Below are positions 33,912 through 41,737 of a stretch of 64,000 nt of DNA, piece by piece. Within the stretch, counting starts at the first letter, position 1; every line of letters starts with the position of its first letter. Source of the stretch: Dehalococcoidia bacterium (lineage in GTDB: Bacteria; Chloroflexota; Dehalococcoidia; Lucifugimonadales; SHYT01); contig SHYA01000004.1 of the NCBI GenBank assembly GCA_009693055.1, positions 106,966 to 170,965 on the forward strand, written 5' to 3'. A program made the position numbers and the translations under genes. Under the pieces are notes generated by a model. The model ran no database searches. It saw only the letters and a program-made list of their open reading frames with translations, and was not told where the DNA came from.

Positions 33912-34577
33912 TCACTCGTCAAGCTGCTCAGGGAGTGACCGCGCTTCACCCCGCCAGCGTTTGGCCCCGGCGTGCTCAAGCCCAAGCCGGTCCAGGATGC
34001 GCCCCACAACCATGTCCACCAGGTCATCCACGCTCTGCGGATTGTGGTAGAAACCCGGCATCGCGGGCAGCACTTCCGCGCCCGCCTCCGTGACCATCAG
34101 CATGTTCCGCAGGTGGATGCGGCTCAGCGGCGTCTCCCGAGGCACCAGGATGAGTTGGCGGTGCTCCTTGAGCATCACGTCCGCCGCGCGTTCTATCAGA
34201 GACGAGGAGACGCCGTTCGCAATGCGCGCCAGCGTCCCCATGGAGCAGGGGACGATTACCATCCCGCTGGTGCGGGAGGAGCCGCTGGCAATGGAAGCGC
34301 CGACATCGTCGTTGGCAAACAGCTCCAGCTCTCCCCGAGCCCCTTCCCTCGCAGGGAAGAGGGACAGGGGGTTAGGTTGTAAGAACGCTTCCCAGCTCCC
34401 TTCCTTCTCTCCTACGCTGCCTGCAAGTTGAAGGCCCGCTTCCACCTCCATCACCTTTTCACCCGCGTGGGAGGCCACGAGCTTGACGCTGTGGCCGAGC
34501 GCGAGCAGGAGTTGCAACAGCCTCCGGGCGTACGGCCCGCCGCTCCCGCCAGTCACACCGATCACGTATGTACCCAT
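33912..34577 (-). CDS. ubiX: Flavin prenyltransferase UbiX
   Basis: UbiX makes prenylated FMN from FMN and dimethylallyl phosphate for UbiD enzymes. The 221-residue protein has VTGGSGGPYARRL at the start, VPCSMGTLARIANGVSSSLIERAADV, and the C-terminal RETPLSRIHLRNML and MPGFYHNPQSVDDLVD. It is about 30 residues longer than usual. The extra part (about 52-85) contains PNPLSLFPAREGARGE, the translation of a repeat-like DNA element, so the insertion kept the frame. Its start is three bases after the UbiA-like stop. Confidence 0.93.
   Translation of the reverse strand: MGTYVIGVTGGSGGPYARRLLQLLLALGHSVKLVASHAGEKVMEVEAGLQLAGSVGEKEGSWEAFLQPNPLSLFPAREGARGELELFANDDVGASIASGSSRTSGMVIVPCSMGTLARIANGVSSSLIERAADVMLKEHRQLILVPRETPLSRIHLRNMLMVTEAGAEVLPAMPGFYHNPQSVDDLVDMVVGRILDRLGLEHAGAKRWRGEARSLPEQLDE
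34332..34376. repeat. Repeat-like element inside ubiX (in frame)
   Basis: Contains CCCCTTCCCT, CGC and AGGGAAGAGGG, a hairpin core matching the element in the cobU 3' end (58659-58705). It interrupts the usual UbiX sequence between the nucleotide-binding N-terminus and the VPCSMG motif, adding codons without a stop. Confidence 0.7.
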
Positions 34578-34580
34578 TCG

Positions 34581-35495
34581 TCACCTCACCAGCGTGTCTA
34601 TCGCCACAAAGAGGAACAGCGTAATGCCGATGATGCCGTTCATGGTGAAGAAAGCGCGGTTGAGCCGCGAGAGGTCCCGAGGGGAGATCAGAGAATGCTC
34701 GTACGCAAAGAGGAGCGCGGTGACACCCAGGCCGGCGTAGTACCACGGCCCGACGTCCAGCACGACACCCAGCGCCAGCAGGCACACGAGCACGCCGGCG
34801 TGGAGCAGCCTGGCGGCGAGCAAGGCCGGGCCAACGCCAAAGTCAGCCGCCAGGGAATGCAGGCCAAGGCGCTGGTCCACCTCTCTGTCCTGGCACCGGT
34901 AGATGGCGTCAAAGCCGGTGTTCCACATGGCGGAGGCGAGTCCCAGCAGCAGCGGCGCCCAGCCAAACTCGCCGGTAGCGGCCACCCAAACGCCCGACGG
35001 GATCAGCAGGTACACCATCCCGATGGAGAAGCTGCTCGCCCATGTGTACCGCTTGGCATAGGGCGAGACGAGCAGCGCCAACACCACCGCGGGCCAGAGG
35101 AGCTTGGGCCAGTGGCCTAGCTGGAACGACGCTCCTGCCAGAAGGCCCAGAGCCGCCGCGATGAAGATGGCCGCTTCGTGCCGGCCCAGCCGGCCGGAAG
35201 GGATGGCGCGTCCGGCGTTGCGGGGTATGTGTGCGTCCAGGCTCGCGTCCGCTAGGCGGTTCGCCGCCATGCCGGCGAACCGCGCCCCTATGAACGCGAC
35301 CGTTATCCAGACCCACACGTGCGCTCGCGGCGCGCCCTCTTCTGCTAGGAACAGGGCCATGTACGCCAGCGGCAGCGCAAAGACGGTGTGCTCCGGGCGG
35401 ACGGTCTCCAGATAAGCACGTGCCTTCCCCAGAGCCGCGACGGCTGCGGAAGGTTGTGCCGTAGAAGAGCGTTGTCCAAGCTGCTGGGTCTTCAT
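34581..35495 (-). CDS. UbiA-family prenyltransferase
   Basis: A 304-residue polytopic membrane enzyme (about eight helices) that prenylates an aromatic acid in quinone synthesis. The two Asp-rich motifs are NRLADASLDAHIPRNAGR (Asn79, Asp83, Asp87) and DAIYRCQDREVD. The order UbiA, UbiX, UbiD fits a quinone head-group pathway: ubiquinone-like or, in anaerobic or Chloroflexota settings, the Mqn route (MqnP). I chose the ATG at 35493-35495; the Shine-Dalgarno is weak and another start is possible. It is divergent from the nucleotidyltransferase gene at 35624. Confidence 0.9.
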   Translation of the reverse strand: MKTQQLGQRSSTAQPSAAVAALGKARAYLETVRPEHTVFALPLAYMALFLAEEGAPRAHVWVWITVAFIGARFAGMAANRLADASLDAHIPRNAGRAIPSGRLGRHEAAIFIAAALGLLAGASFQLGHWPKLLWPAVVLALLVSPYAKRYTWASSFSIGMVYLLIPSGVWVAATGEFGWAPLLLGLASAMWNTGFDAIYRCQDREVDQRLGLHSLAADFGVGPALLAARLLHAGVLVCLLALGVVLDVGPWYYAGLGVTALLFAYEHSLISPRDLSRLNRAFFTMNGIIGITLFLFVAIDTLVR

Positions 35496-35623
35496 GGCGG
35501 TGATGCCGTCCGGCGCGTTGGCGTTGCGCTTTACGTTGGGACATCCAGGTTGTAGCATCGTGCAAAGTCGGAACGCCGTCAACAGACTCGCCCCAAGGCT
35601 CACGCCAGGGGCAGAGGAGCACC

Positions 35624-36745
35624 ATGCGCGCGGTCATCTTGGCGGGCGGGGAAGCCACGCGGCTGCACCCGCTCACGCTCACGGTCCCGAAGGCGCTTGT
35701 GCCGGTGCTCAATCGCCCCTTCATAGAGCACATGCTGGCGCACCTGGGCCGCCACGGTGTCACGCAAGCGTTGTTCACGCTCGGCCATCGCGCCGACGAG
35801 ATCGTGGCGCATTTCCCCACGGCGCGCTTCAACCGGATGAGGTTGCGCTTCGCACGCGAGGAGACGCCCCTGGGCACTGCGGGCGGCGTCGGAGCGCTGG
35901 CCACCTTTCTGGAGGACACTTTCCTGGTCCTGAACGGCGACATCTTCACCGACCTTGACCTCACCGGCCTCGTGGCGTTCCACAAGAAACAAGGCGCCGT
36001 CGCAACCATCGCCCTCACCTCGGTGGAAGACCCTTCCGCGTACGGGCTGGTGGAGGCGAGGCCGTCCGGCCGCGTCACACGCTTCGTGGAGAAGCCCCCT
36101 TTGGACCAGGTCACCTCAACCTGGATTAACGCCGGCACCTACGTCCTGGAGCCGTCCGTGCTGAGGCTTATCCCACAAGGCCGGCGGTGCTCGTTTGAGC
36201 GCGACGTGTTCCCCGCGCTGCTCCAGAAAGGCGCGCGAGTCTTCGCGTACCGGAGCGACGCCTTCTGGTCTGACCTCGGCACGCCGGAGCGCTACCACCA
36301 GCTCCACCGCGACCTGCTTCACCGGCGCGTCCCGCAGAGCTGGATACGCGGGCACCAGCTCAAGCCGGGGGTTTGGGAGCAGAGTGGCTGCGTCGTGCAC
36401 GGCTCCGCGCGTGTGGAAGGGCCCGCGTTGCTCGGCAGCGGATGCCGTGTAGAAGGCAACGCGGTGCTCGTAGGCCCGCTCGTGCTCGGTGATGGCGTGC
36501 TCGTAGGCGCAAACGCCCGTGTGGCCGATTGTGTAATCTGGCCGGGCGCCAGGATAGGGCGAGATGCGGTCGTCGAGGGGGCTATCCTGGGCAGGAACGT
36601 CCGCATTGGCCGCGGGTCGTCTGTTGGACCGGGATGCGTGCTCGCCGACGGCGTGGTGGTAGGCAAGAATAGCCGCCTAAAGCAAGGCGTGACGCTGGCG
36701 CCGGGGCAACAGGTGGAGGACGGTGCCGTTTCGTCTGCGCGCTGA
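35624..36745 (+). CDS. NDP-sugar nucleotidyltransferase with left-handed beta-helix
   Basis: A 373-residue two-domain protein. The N-terminal nucleotidyltransferase domain has LAGGEATRLHPLTLTVPKAL, LGTAGGVGAL, NGDIFTDLDL and VEKPP. The C-terminal part is a hexapeptide-repeat beta-helix (from about residue 255: GCVVHGSARVEGPALLGSGC and onward). This layout fits mannose-1-phosphate guanylyltransferase or glucose-1-phosphate thymidylyltransferase-like enzymes supplying activated sugars. The sugar cannot be told from sequence alone. The SAM methyltransferase gene follows 29 bases later. Confidence 0.92.
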   Translation: MRAVILAGGEATRLHPLTLTVPKALVPVLNRPFIEHMLAHLGRHGVTQALFTLGHRADEIVAHFPTARFNRMRLRFAREETPLGTAGGVGALATFLEDTFLVLNGDIFTDLDLTGLVAFHKKQGAVATIALTSVEDPSAYGLVEARPSGRVTRFVEKPPLDQVTSTWINAGTYVLEPSVLRLIPQGRRCSFERDVFPALLQKGARVFAYRSDAFWSDLGTPERYHQLHRDLLHRRVPQSWIRGHQLKPGVWEQSGCVVHGSARVEGPALLGSGCRVEGNAVLVGPLVLGDGVLVGANARVADCVIWPGARIGRDAVVEGAILGRNVRIGRGSSVGPGCVLADGVVVGKNSRLKQGVTLAPGQQVEDGAVSSAR

Positions 36746-36774
36746 CGCGCATCGATGTCTGTGGAGGTCTCGCC

Positions 36775-37623
36775 ATGAAGCACAACCGGGAAGAAGCCCA
36801 AGGGCCGCTCGCTCGGCGGTGGCGTGCTGCCGTGGAGAGGGAGCACGCCCAGTCGGAACGCGCCCGCGCAGGCGTCCCTCCCCCGGCAGACCATTGGGCC
36901 GGCCTGCCTCGTTCCTTCCGGCAGGACCCACGGCGGATCGGCGACGACCAGTTGGAGCGGCTTGCCCGCGAGCTCAGCCCACAGGACACGCTCCTGCACG
37001 TGGGCGCGGGCCGCCACGCCCTTCCGCTGGCTCTCCGCTGCCGCAGCGTTATGGCGGTGGAGCCCTCTGACAGCATGGTGGAAGACCTGCAAGCCGAAGC
37101 CGCACAGGCGGGCGTCGCCAACGTCACCGTCATCAAGGCAACCTGGGAGGATGCGCAGGCCCCACAAGCGGACGTCGTCCTGTGCGCCAACGTCCTCTAC
37201 ACCGTCCGCGACATCACGGGGTTCATCCGCAAGCTGGAAGCCCACGCGCGGAGGCGCGTCCTTATCATCGTGCACACAGAAGCGCCGCTGAGTACGCTCG
37301 CGCCCCTCTGGAAGCCGGTGCATGGCGAGGAACGCCTGTTCCTGCCGGCACTCGTTGACCTGGTGCCTCTCCTGTGGGAGATGGGCCTCTACCCTGACGT
37401 GGAGATGATGCCGCTCCTGCCGCGCCGGGGATGGGACACCTGGGAGGAAGCGCACCAGCAGCTTCGCCAGCGGCTGTTCGTCACCCCAGACAGTCCGCAG
37501 CACACGCGGCTGCAGCGGGCGATGTCCGAGCTGCTTGAACGGGTAGACGGGCGCTTCGCCATCCGTGACAGCGGGCCAGTGCATCCTGCGCTGGTATCTT
37601 GGAAGCCTGAGCGTTCAGACTGA
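36775..37623 (+). CDS. SAM-dependent methyltransferase
   Basis: A 282-residue protein with a class I methyltransferase core. The glycine-rich LLHVGAGRHALPLAL, the acidic strand end VMAVEPSDSMVEDL and ADVVLCANVLYTV are the SAM-binding motifs I, II and IV. The N-terminal 60 residues are charged and may bind the substrate or a partner. No substrate is evident. It follows the nucleotidyltransferase gene and starts after GGAGG. Confidence 0.87.
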   Translation: MKHNREEAQGPLARRWRAAVEREHAQSERARAGVPPPADHWAGLPRSFRQDPRRIGDDQLERLARELSPQDTLLHVGAGRHALPLALRCRSVMAVEPSDSMVEDLQAEAAQAGVANVTVIKATWEDAQAPQADVVLCANVLYTVRDITGFIRKLEAHARRRVLIIVHTEAPLSTLAPLWKPVHGEERLFLPALVDLVPLLWEMGLYPDVEMMPLLPRRGWDTWEEAHQQLRQRLFVTPDSPQHTRLQRAMSELLERVDGRFAIRDSGPVHPALVSWKPERSD

Positions 37624-37642
37624 CCTGCCGAACTTATGGCGA

Positions 37643-38089
37643 TTATGTCCAGGGCTCCTTCGCCTCCAGCGCGGCGAGCCGTTCCTTCAGCGCCTTGTCC
37701 CGCTCCCAGCGTGCCGTCACGTCCCGGACGACCGCCACCGCGCCCGCATTGGCGCCGGCTGCATCGTGCAGCAGCGCCAGACTGAACTCAACGGAGATGC
37801 GCGTGCCGTCCTTCCGGAGCGCGGGCACCGCCAGGAGCTCCCCCTTGCTATACCGGGTCACTCCAGTCTGCATGACTCGCCGGTAGCCCTCCCAATGGCG
37901 GCCGCGGTGGCGCTCCGGGATGATCAGGTCCAGGCTTTTGCCCACCGCCTCATGCGGCATGTAGCCAAAGATTGTCTGCGCCCCCACGTTCCAGAACCGT
38001 ACAATGCCGTCCCGGTCCGCCACTACTACGCCATCCGGCATCTCGTGCACGATCTGCTCGCTCAGGGGTCCAACATCCCACTTGTCCAT
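37643..38089 (-). CDS. Stand-alone PAS-domain protein
   Basis: A 148-residue protein made almost entirely of one PAS domain: IVHEMPDGVVVADRDGIVRF, NVGAQTIFGYMPHEAVGKSL, LRKDGTRISVEFSLALLHD and AVVRDVTARWERDKAL. The last part and the charged KERLAALEAK tail resemble the linker after a sensor PAS, but no kinase or cyclase follows. It could be a soluble sensor that signals through a partner. It converges on the methyltransferase gene. Confidence 0.9.
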   Translation of the reverse strand: MDKWDVGPLSEQIVHEMPDGVVVADRDGIVRFWNVGAQTIFGYMPHEAVGKSLDLIIPERHRGRHWEGYRRVMQTGVTRYSKGELLAVPALRKDGTRISVEFSLALLHDAAGANAGAVAVVRDVTARWERDKALKERLAALEAKEPWT

Positions 38090-38196
38090 AGACCCGCACC
38101 TTTTTCTCGAGGATTCTTGACGCGGAGCTTAGCACGCCCAAAGCGCAGCGTTCGTGCCGCGCAGAGTCATTTCGCTATCCGAGCGGCTCTTTTCAT

Positions 38197-38319
38197 TGTC
38201 ATGCTGAGTCCCGAGGCTTCGGGACTCAGCATCCCCCCGCCGTGTGGCTTGGACCCGGCGTGGCCGCCGAGGGAAATTCTTCGCCTACGTCCGCCTCCGG
38301 GGGCTCCGGCTCAGAATGA
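38197..38319. repeat. Composite repeat with a 14-bp perfect hairpin (38201-38232)
   Basis: The left part has ATGCTGAGTCCCGA and its exact reverse complement around a GGCT loop. It begins TGTCAT-CTGAG, and the region ends CTCAGAATGAC in the opposite orientation, with a GAAATTCTTCGCC tail between. This occupies the centre of the gap between the PAS and Ni/Co transporter genes; I see nothing else there. Confidence 0.8.
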
Positions 38320-38455
38320 CCCACTGAGGGCCCTCTTTTGCCGCGTGCGAGCGATTGACACGATACCTTGGCAGGGTACAATGCTAGTTGCGAACAGTTG
38401 CAACAACTACCAGACTTAGTTTGGATCCTTAGAGGACCCTGGGGAGGAGATAGTT

Positions 38456-39181
38456 ATGGGGGGAGACGGGGGCTTCCTAACGGCCCTGGTCCTGGGGCTG
38501 CTGCTTGGCCTGAAGCACGCCACGGAAGCTGACCACGTCGCTGCGGTCTCCACCATCGTCAGCGAGTACCGCAACCCGTGGCGCGCCGTCTGGGTAGGCC
38601 TTTCCTGGGGCCTTGGACACACCACACCCCTCCTCATCGCAGGGATTGCCATCCTGGTGTTCAGAGGGTCCTTCCTGCGCCTCTATGACACCAATGCCCA
38701 CTACCTGGAGCTCGCCGTTGGAGCCATGCTGGTGCTGCTCGGCCTTCAGGTCTGCTGGAACCTCTGGCGACGACGACTCCACCTCCACGGCCATGCCCAC
38801 CAGCCTGTCCGGCACACGCACGTTCACAGCCATGAATTGACGCAGGCCCACGGAGGACACCACCGCGCGCTGCCCTTCGGCAAGCCGTTCTTTCGGCCAA
38901 AGTCCTTTGTGGTGGGGACGGTCCACGGAATGGCTGGCAGCGCCGCAGTAATGCTTGTCATGCTGGCAGACGGTTTCTCCTCCTTCTCCAGCGGGCTGGT
39001 CTATCTGCTCCTCTTCGGGATCGGCACGATGATCTCAATGGGCGTGCTCACCGTGCTCATCGGCTTCCCGTTCGCCCTTGCAAGTCGCACGGAGCGGCTA
39101 AAGGAACTGGCCGCCGCACTCGCGGGAAGCTCCAGCATCGTCATTGGCGCACTCGTCATGTACGAGGTCGCGCTGGCTTAG
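38456..39181 (+). CDS. NicO/UreH-type nickel/cobalt transporter
   Basis: A 241-residue integral membrane protein with about six helices. The first helix has the signature HATEADHVAA, the HX4DH metal motif of nickel/cobalt permeases, and a later helix carries VVGTVHGMAGSAA. A His-rich cytoplasmic-type loop (HLHGHAHQPVRHTHVHSH) separates the halves and may bind metal. Cobalt for the cobalamin system or nickel for a metalloenzyme are both possible. Start: ATG after GGGGAGGAG. Confidence 0.9.
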   Translation: MGGDGGFLTALVLGLLLGLKHATEADHVAAVSTIVSEYRNPWRAVWVGLSWGLGHTTPLLIAGIAILVFRGSFLRLYDTNAHYLELAVGAMLVLLGLQVCWNLWRRRLHLHGHAHQPVRHTHVHSHELTQAHGGHHRALPFGKPFFRPKSFVVGTVHGMAGSAAVMLVMLADGFSSFSSGLVYLLLFGIGTMISMGVLTVLIGFPFALASRTERLKELAAALAGSSSIVIGALVMYEVALA

Positions 39182-39280
39182 AGCCTGCCCTGGTCTCGAT
39201 GCGTCCGGAGAGCGGATCCACGGGCCGCTCGGCGCTATCCGCATACTGTCCCTCGTTCGCAGGGCCCATAAATGCTAGCG

Positions 39281-39487
39281 TCATTCCGCGTCTGCGATCG
39301 AGCAGCGGGCCTGGAGCGCGGCGCGCTCACCGACGATGAGGAGCGGAAAGGAGCCGCAGAGGTGACTCAGCCGGGTGCGGTCAACCAGCGTCACCCGGTG
39401 CGCGGCGCCCAGCAGAGCGCTCGCCGTGCGCGCCGCAGCCGCGCCTGCAAAGCCACCCCCAAGCACCAGGACCTTCTTCCCAGCCAT
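39281..39487 (-). pseudogene. Truncated N-terminus of a pyridine-nucleotide-disulfide-type oxidoreductase
   Basis: Only 68 codons remain: an FAD-binding start (KKVLVLGGGFAGAAAART) and an SFPLLIVGER segment like those in sulfide:quinone or NADH dehydrogenases, then a stop. The rest of a normal 380-430-residue enzyme is missing, so this is a gene fragment. It adjoins other remnants. Confidence 0.7.
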
Positions 39488-39516
39488 GCTGTCTTCCGTG
39501 GTTGTGGATGGCCTTT

Positions 39517-40202
39517 CTATTCAAAAGTAAGGACGGTACGGGCCACCTCGCGGTTCTTCATCGCCTGGAACGCCTTGTTCACGTCCTCCAAACGGCCCCG
39601 GCGCGTGATCATCTCGTCCAGCTTTAGCCGGCCCTGCTGGTAGAACTCAATGTATCGGGGCATGTCCACGCGAAACCGGTTAGACCCCATGATGCTCCCC
39701 TGGAGCTTGCGCTCTCCCATCAACAGGGACATGCCGCCAAGGCTGATACCGCCGAGAACGAGGCCGATAGCAATCCCACGGCGCCGAACGAACCAGTTCG
39801 CAATGGTCGCAGGCCCAACGCCGGCCATCCAGACGGTGGAGCCCACGCTGGTCAGCAGCAGCGCGAGGAAGAAGGTGGCGTAGTTGGAAGCGAAGGACAG
39901 GAAAAGCATCCCGCCGGCGGTCACGACTCCAGAGCCGATCATTAGGCCGCGGGGGCCAAACCGGTCAAACCAGACGCCGATAAGCGGCGAGCCCAGGATG
40001 GCCGTCACCGCGCGCAACTGGAAGGCCAGCGTCACCAGCAAAGCGGGGAGGCCCAGGGATTCCTTGATGGGGTTGAAGAACACTGTGAAGCCCTGCTGGA
40101 TCACGCCGCCCCAGAAGATATTGATGGCCAAAAAGCCGAAGCCACCCACCACCCGTAAAACACCCGCTTGCGGCCTGGCTGGGCTACAACTGACACACGG
40201 GC
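39517..40202 (-). pseudogene. MFS-transporter N-terminus fused to an alcohol dehydrogenase C-terminus
   Basis: From the GTG at 40150-40152 the frame encodes about 141 residues of a major facilitator N-terminal half (GFLAINIFWGGVIQ, GVWFDRFGPRGLMIGSG, NWFVRRRGIAIGLVLGG). Near 39720 it continues directly into about 68 residues typical of the C-terminus of zinc alcohol dehydrogenases (MGERKLQGSIMGSNRFR, RLEDVNKAFQAMKNREVA). Just upstream, in another frame, RKRVFYGWWV looks like the missing MFS start, so there is also a frameshift. The parent genes were joined by deletion; no working transporter or dehydrogenase is expected. Confidence 0.7.
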
Positions 40203-40268
40203 ACTCCCACGATGGGCAACGCCGTCTTCGCTTTCTCGACCGGCCTGGACTCAGTTGCTCGTCAGCGG

Positions 40269-41018
40269 CTACTGCGCCACGATACCGCCGTCTACGACCA
40301 GCTCCGCGCCGGTGACGTACGACGAGTCATCGGAAGCGAGGAACAGGACACAAGCAGCCACCTCTTCCGGCTTTGCAGTGCGCCTGAGCGGGACCGTCTC
40401 CTCAAACTGCTTGCGCTCTCCGGGCCCCGTCAGGATGCCGGCGGTCATGTCCGTCTCAATGAATCCCGGATGGACAGAGTTGCAGCGGATCTTCTCCTTG
40501 CCGTACTGGACAGCCGTCGCCTTGGTGAGCAGCCTCACCGCCCCCTTGGAAGCGGTGTACGCCGCGATACTGCCGGCGCCCGTTATCCCGGCGACAGACG
40601 AGATGTTCACGATGGACCCGCCGCCGGCTTTCCGCATTGCCGGGATAACGAACTTGGTGCCGAGGAAGACCCCCTTCGCGTTGACGTCCATCACGTCGTC
40701 CCACGTCTTGACGCTCGTTTCCTCCACCGTGCCGTTCCGCAGAATACCGGCGTTGTTCACCAGGATGTCCAGCTTCCCAAACCGTCTCACGGCGGTGTCC
40801 ACGGCCTTCTTCCAATCCGCTTCCTTAGTGACGTCCAGCCGGACAAAAACTGCTTCACCGCCCTCTTCGGCTATCTGGGCTGCCGTTCGTGTGCCCTCCG
40901 TCTCTAGCACGTCGGCGACCACCACCTTGGCGCCCTCCTTGGCGAAGAGCCTCGCCTCCGCAGCCCCCTGGCCGCGAGCCGCCCCGCTGACGAGTGCCAC
41001 CCTGCCCTTAAGCCTCAT
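40269..41018 (-). CDS. Short-chain dehydrogenase/reductase
   Basis: A 249-residue classical SDR. The cofactor motif is SGAARGQGAAEA, followed by NNAG and the catalytic Ser-Tyr-Lys (NISSVAG, YTASK), with PGFIETDM after it. Sequence such as VVVADVLETEG suggests NAD(H), because an acidic residue follows the second strand. The substrate is unknown. Start: ATG with GAAGGAGGGG upstream. It may once have belonged with the disrupted oxidoreductase genes downstream. Confidence 0.93.
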   Translation of the reverse strand: MRLKGRVALVSGAARGQGAAEARLFAKEGAKVVVADVLETEGTRTAAQIAEEGGEAVFVRLDVTKEADWKKAVDTAVRRFGKLDILVNNAGILRNGTVEETSVKTWDDVMDVNAKGVFLGTKFVIPAMRKAGGGSIVNISSVAGITGAGSIAAYTASKGAVRLLTKATAVQYGKEKIRCNSVHPGFIETDMTAGILTGPGERKQFEETVPLRRTAKPEEVAACVLFLASDDSSYVTGAELVVDGGIVAQ

Positions 41019-41505
41019 GTCCCCCTCCTTCTCCCGGTGTTGAAGCGCGCCCCCTGGCGCAACGCCATCGAAGCATGGCGCATTCTACCAGGCTCGAAGC
41101 GACCTGCCTAGCGAAGCAAGGCCCGCCCTATGCACGCCTTTCCGAGTGGACGAGTCCGCTCGGGCTCCCCGGCAAGGGGGTCCTCCTTTTACCAATTCCC
41201 GGTCGGGCTAACGATAGTGAGAGAGGCTTGCAAGGCAAAGCATCGGGCAACGTCCAAGGACGGACAGACAATTGAACACCGCAGAGGCGACACGTGTGGA
41301 CTGGCTTCCGTGGCTTGGGCTGAAAGGGGGAGAGTTTAGCTATTCGTGGTGCAAGGGACGCGGGACACTGTCAACCGCATTTGGCTCGTGTTCTCGGTGT
41401 CACAGCAAGCGATCCGCCGCCCGCTGGAAACCCCTCGCACCCTGCCGTCCCCTAGCATTTGGAAACAGGTGTGACCTGCACCAGGCTTGACATGTCCGAA
41501 TCCGG
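41019..41505. other. 487-base stretch with no supported gene
   Basis: I see only short open frames without protein character or Shine-Dalgarno sites, and no tRNA or known RNA. The right part contains the 3' flank of the small zinc-ribbon gene. Confidence 0.5.
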
Positions 41506-41631
41506 TCACGCCTTCTTGATCTGTTCTCCGCATTTCTTGCACGACTGCAGCTCAGGCTCCAGTATCCAGAAATGGGGCGGGCACTTCGCGAGCTTGTCAG
41601 CCCTCGGCGGTTGGTCTTCCGGGCGAAGCAA
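41506..41631 (-). CDS. 41-residue zinc-ribbon-like protein
   Basis: This tiny gene starts with TTG after a strong AGGAGGAG about seven bases upstream. The product has KCPPHFWILEPELQSCKKCG, a Cys/His arrangement (C-x2-H, then C-x2-C) like small zinc proteins I recall from Chloroflexota. It ends in basic QIKKA. Zinc binding is inferred. It lies upstream of nothing obvious and downstream of the second helicase gene on the same strand. Confidence 0.55.
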   Translation of the reverse strand: MLRPEDQPPRADKLAKCPPHFWILEPELQSCKKCGEQIKKA

Positions 41632-41737
41632 TGCTGATCTCCTCCTGCGCCTGCTGTACGTCATACCAGCGTCCTTTCAAGCCACCCTGGCCAACTCCCC
41701 CCAACGATGCACGGACAACGCCACCAGGCGCGAGAGG

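Noticed and set aside
34909..36138. 409-codon minus-strand open frame across the UbiA-like and nucleotidyltransferase genes
   Set aside because: It is antisense to two well-supported genes and has no recognisable motif; long antisense frames are common at this GC content.
36319..37584. 421-codon minus-strand open frame
   Set aside because: Shadow of the nucleotidyltransferase and methyltransferase genes on the plus strand.
41075..41275. 66-codon plus-strand frame
   Set aside because: No ribosome-binding site, no similarity, and composition unlike coding DNA.
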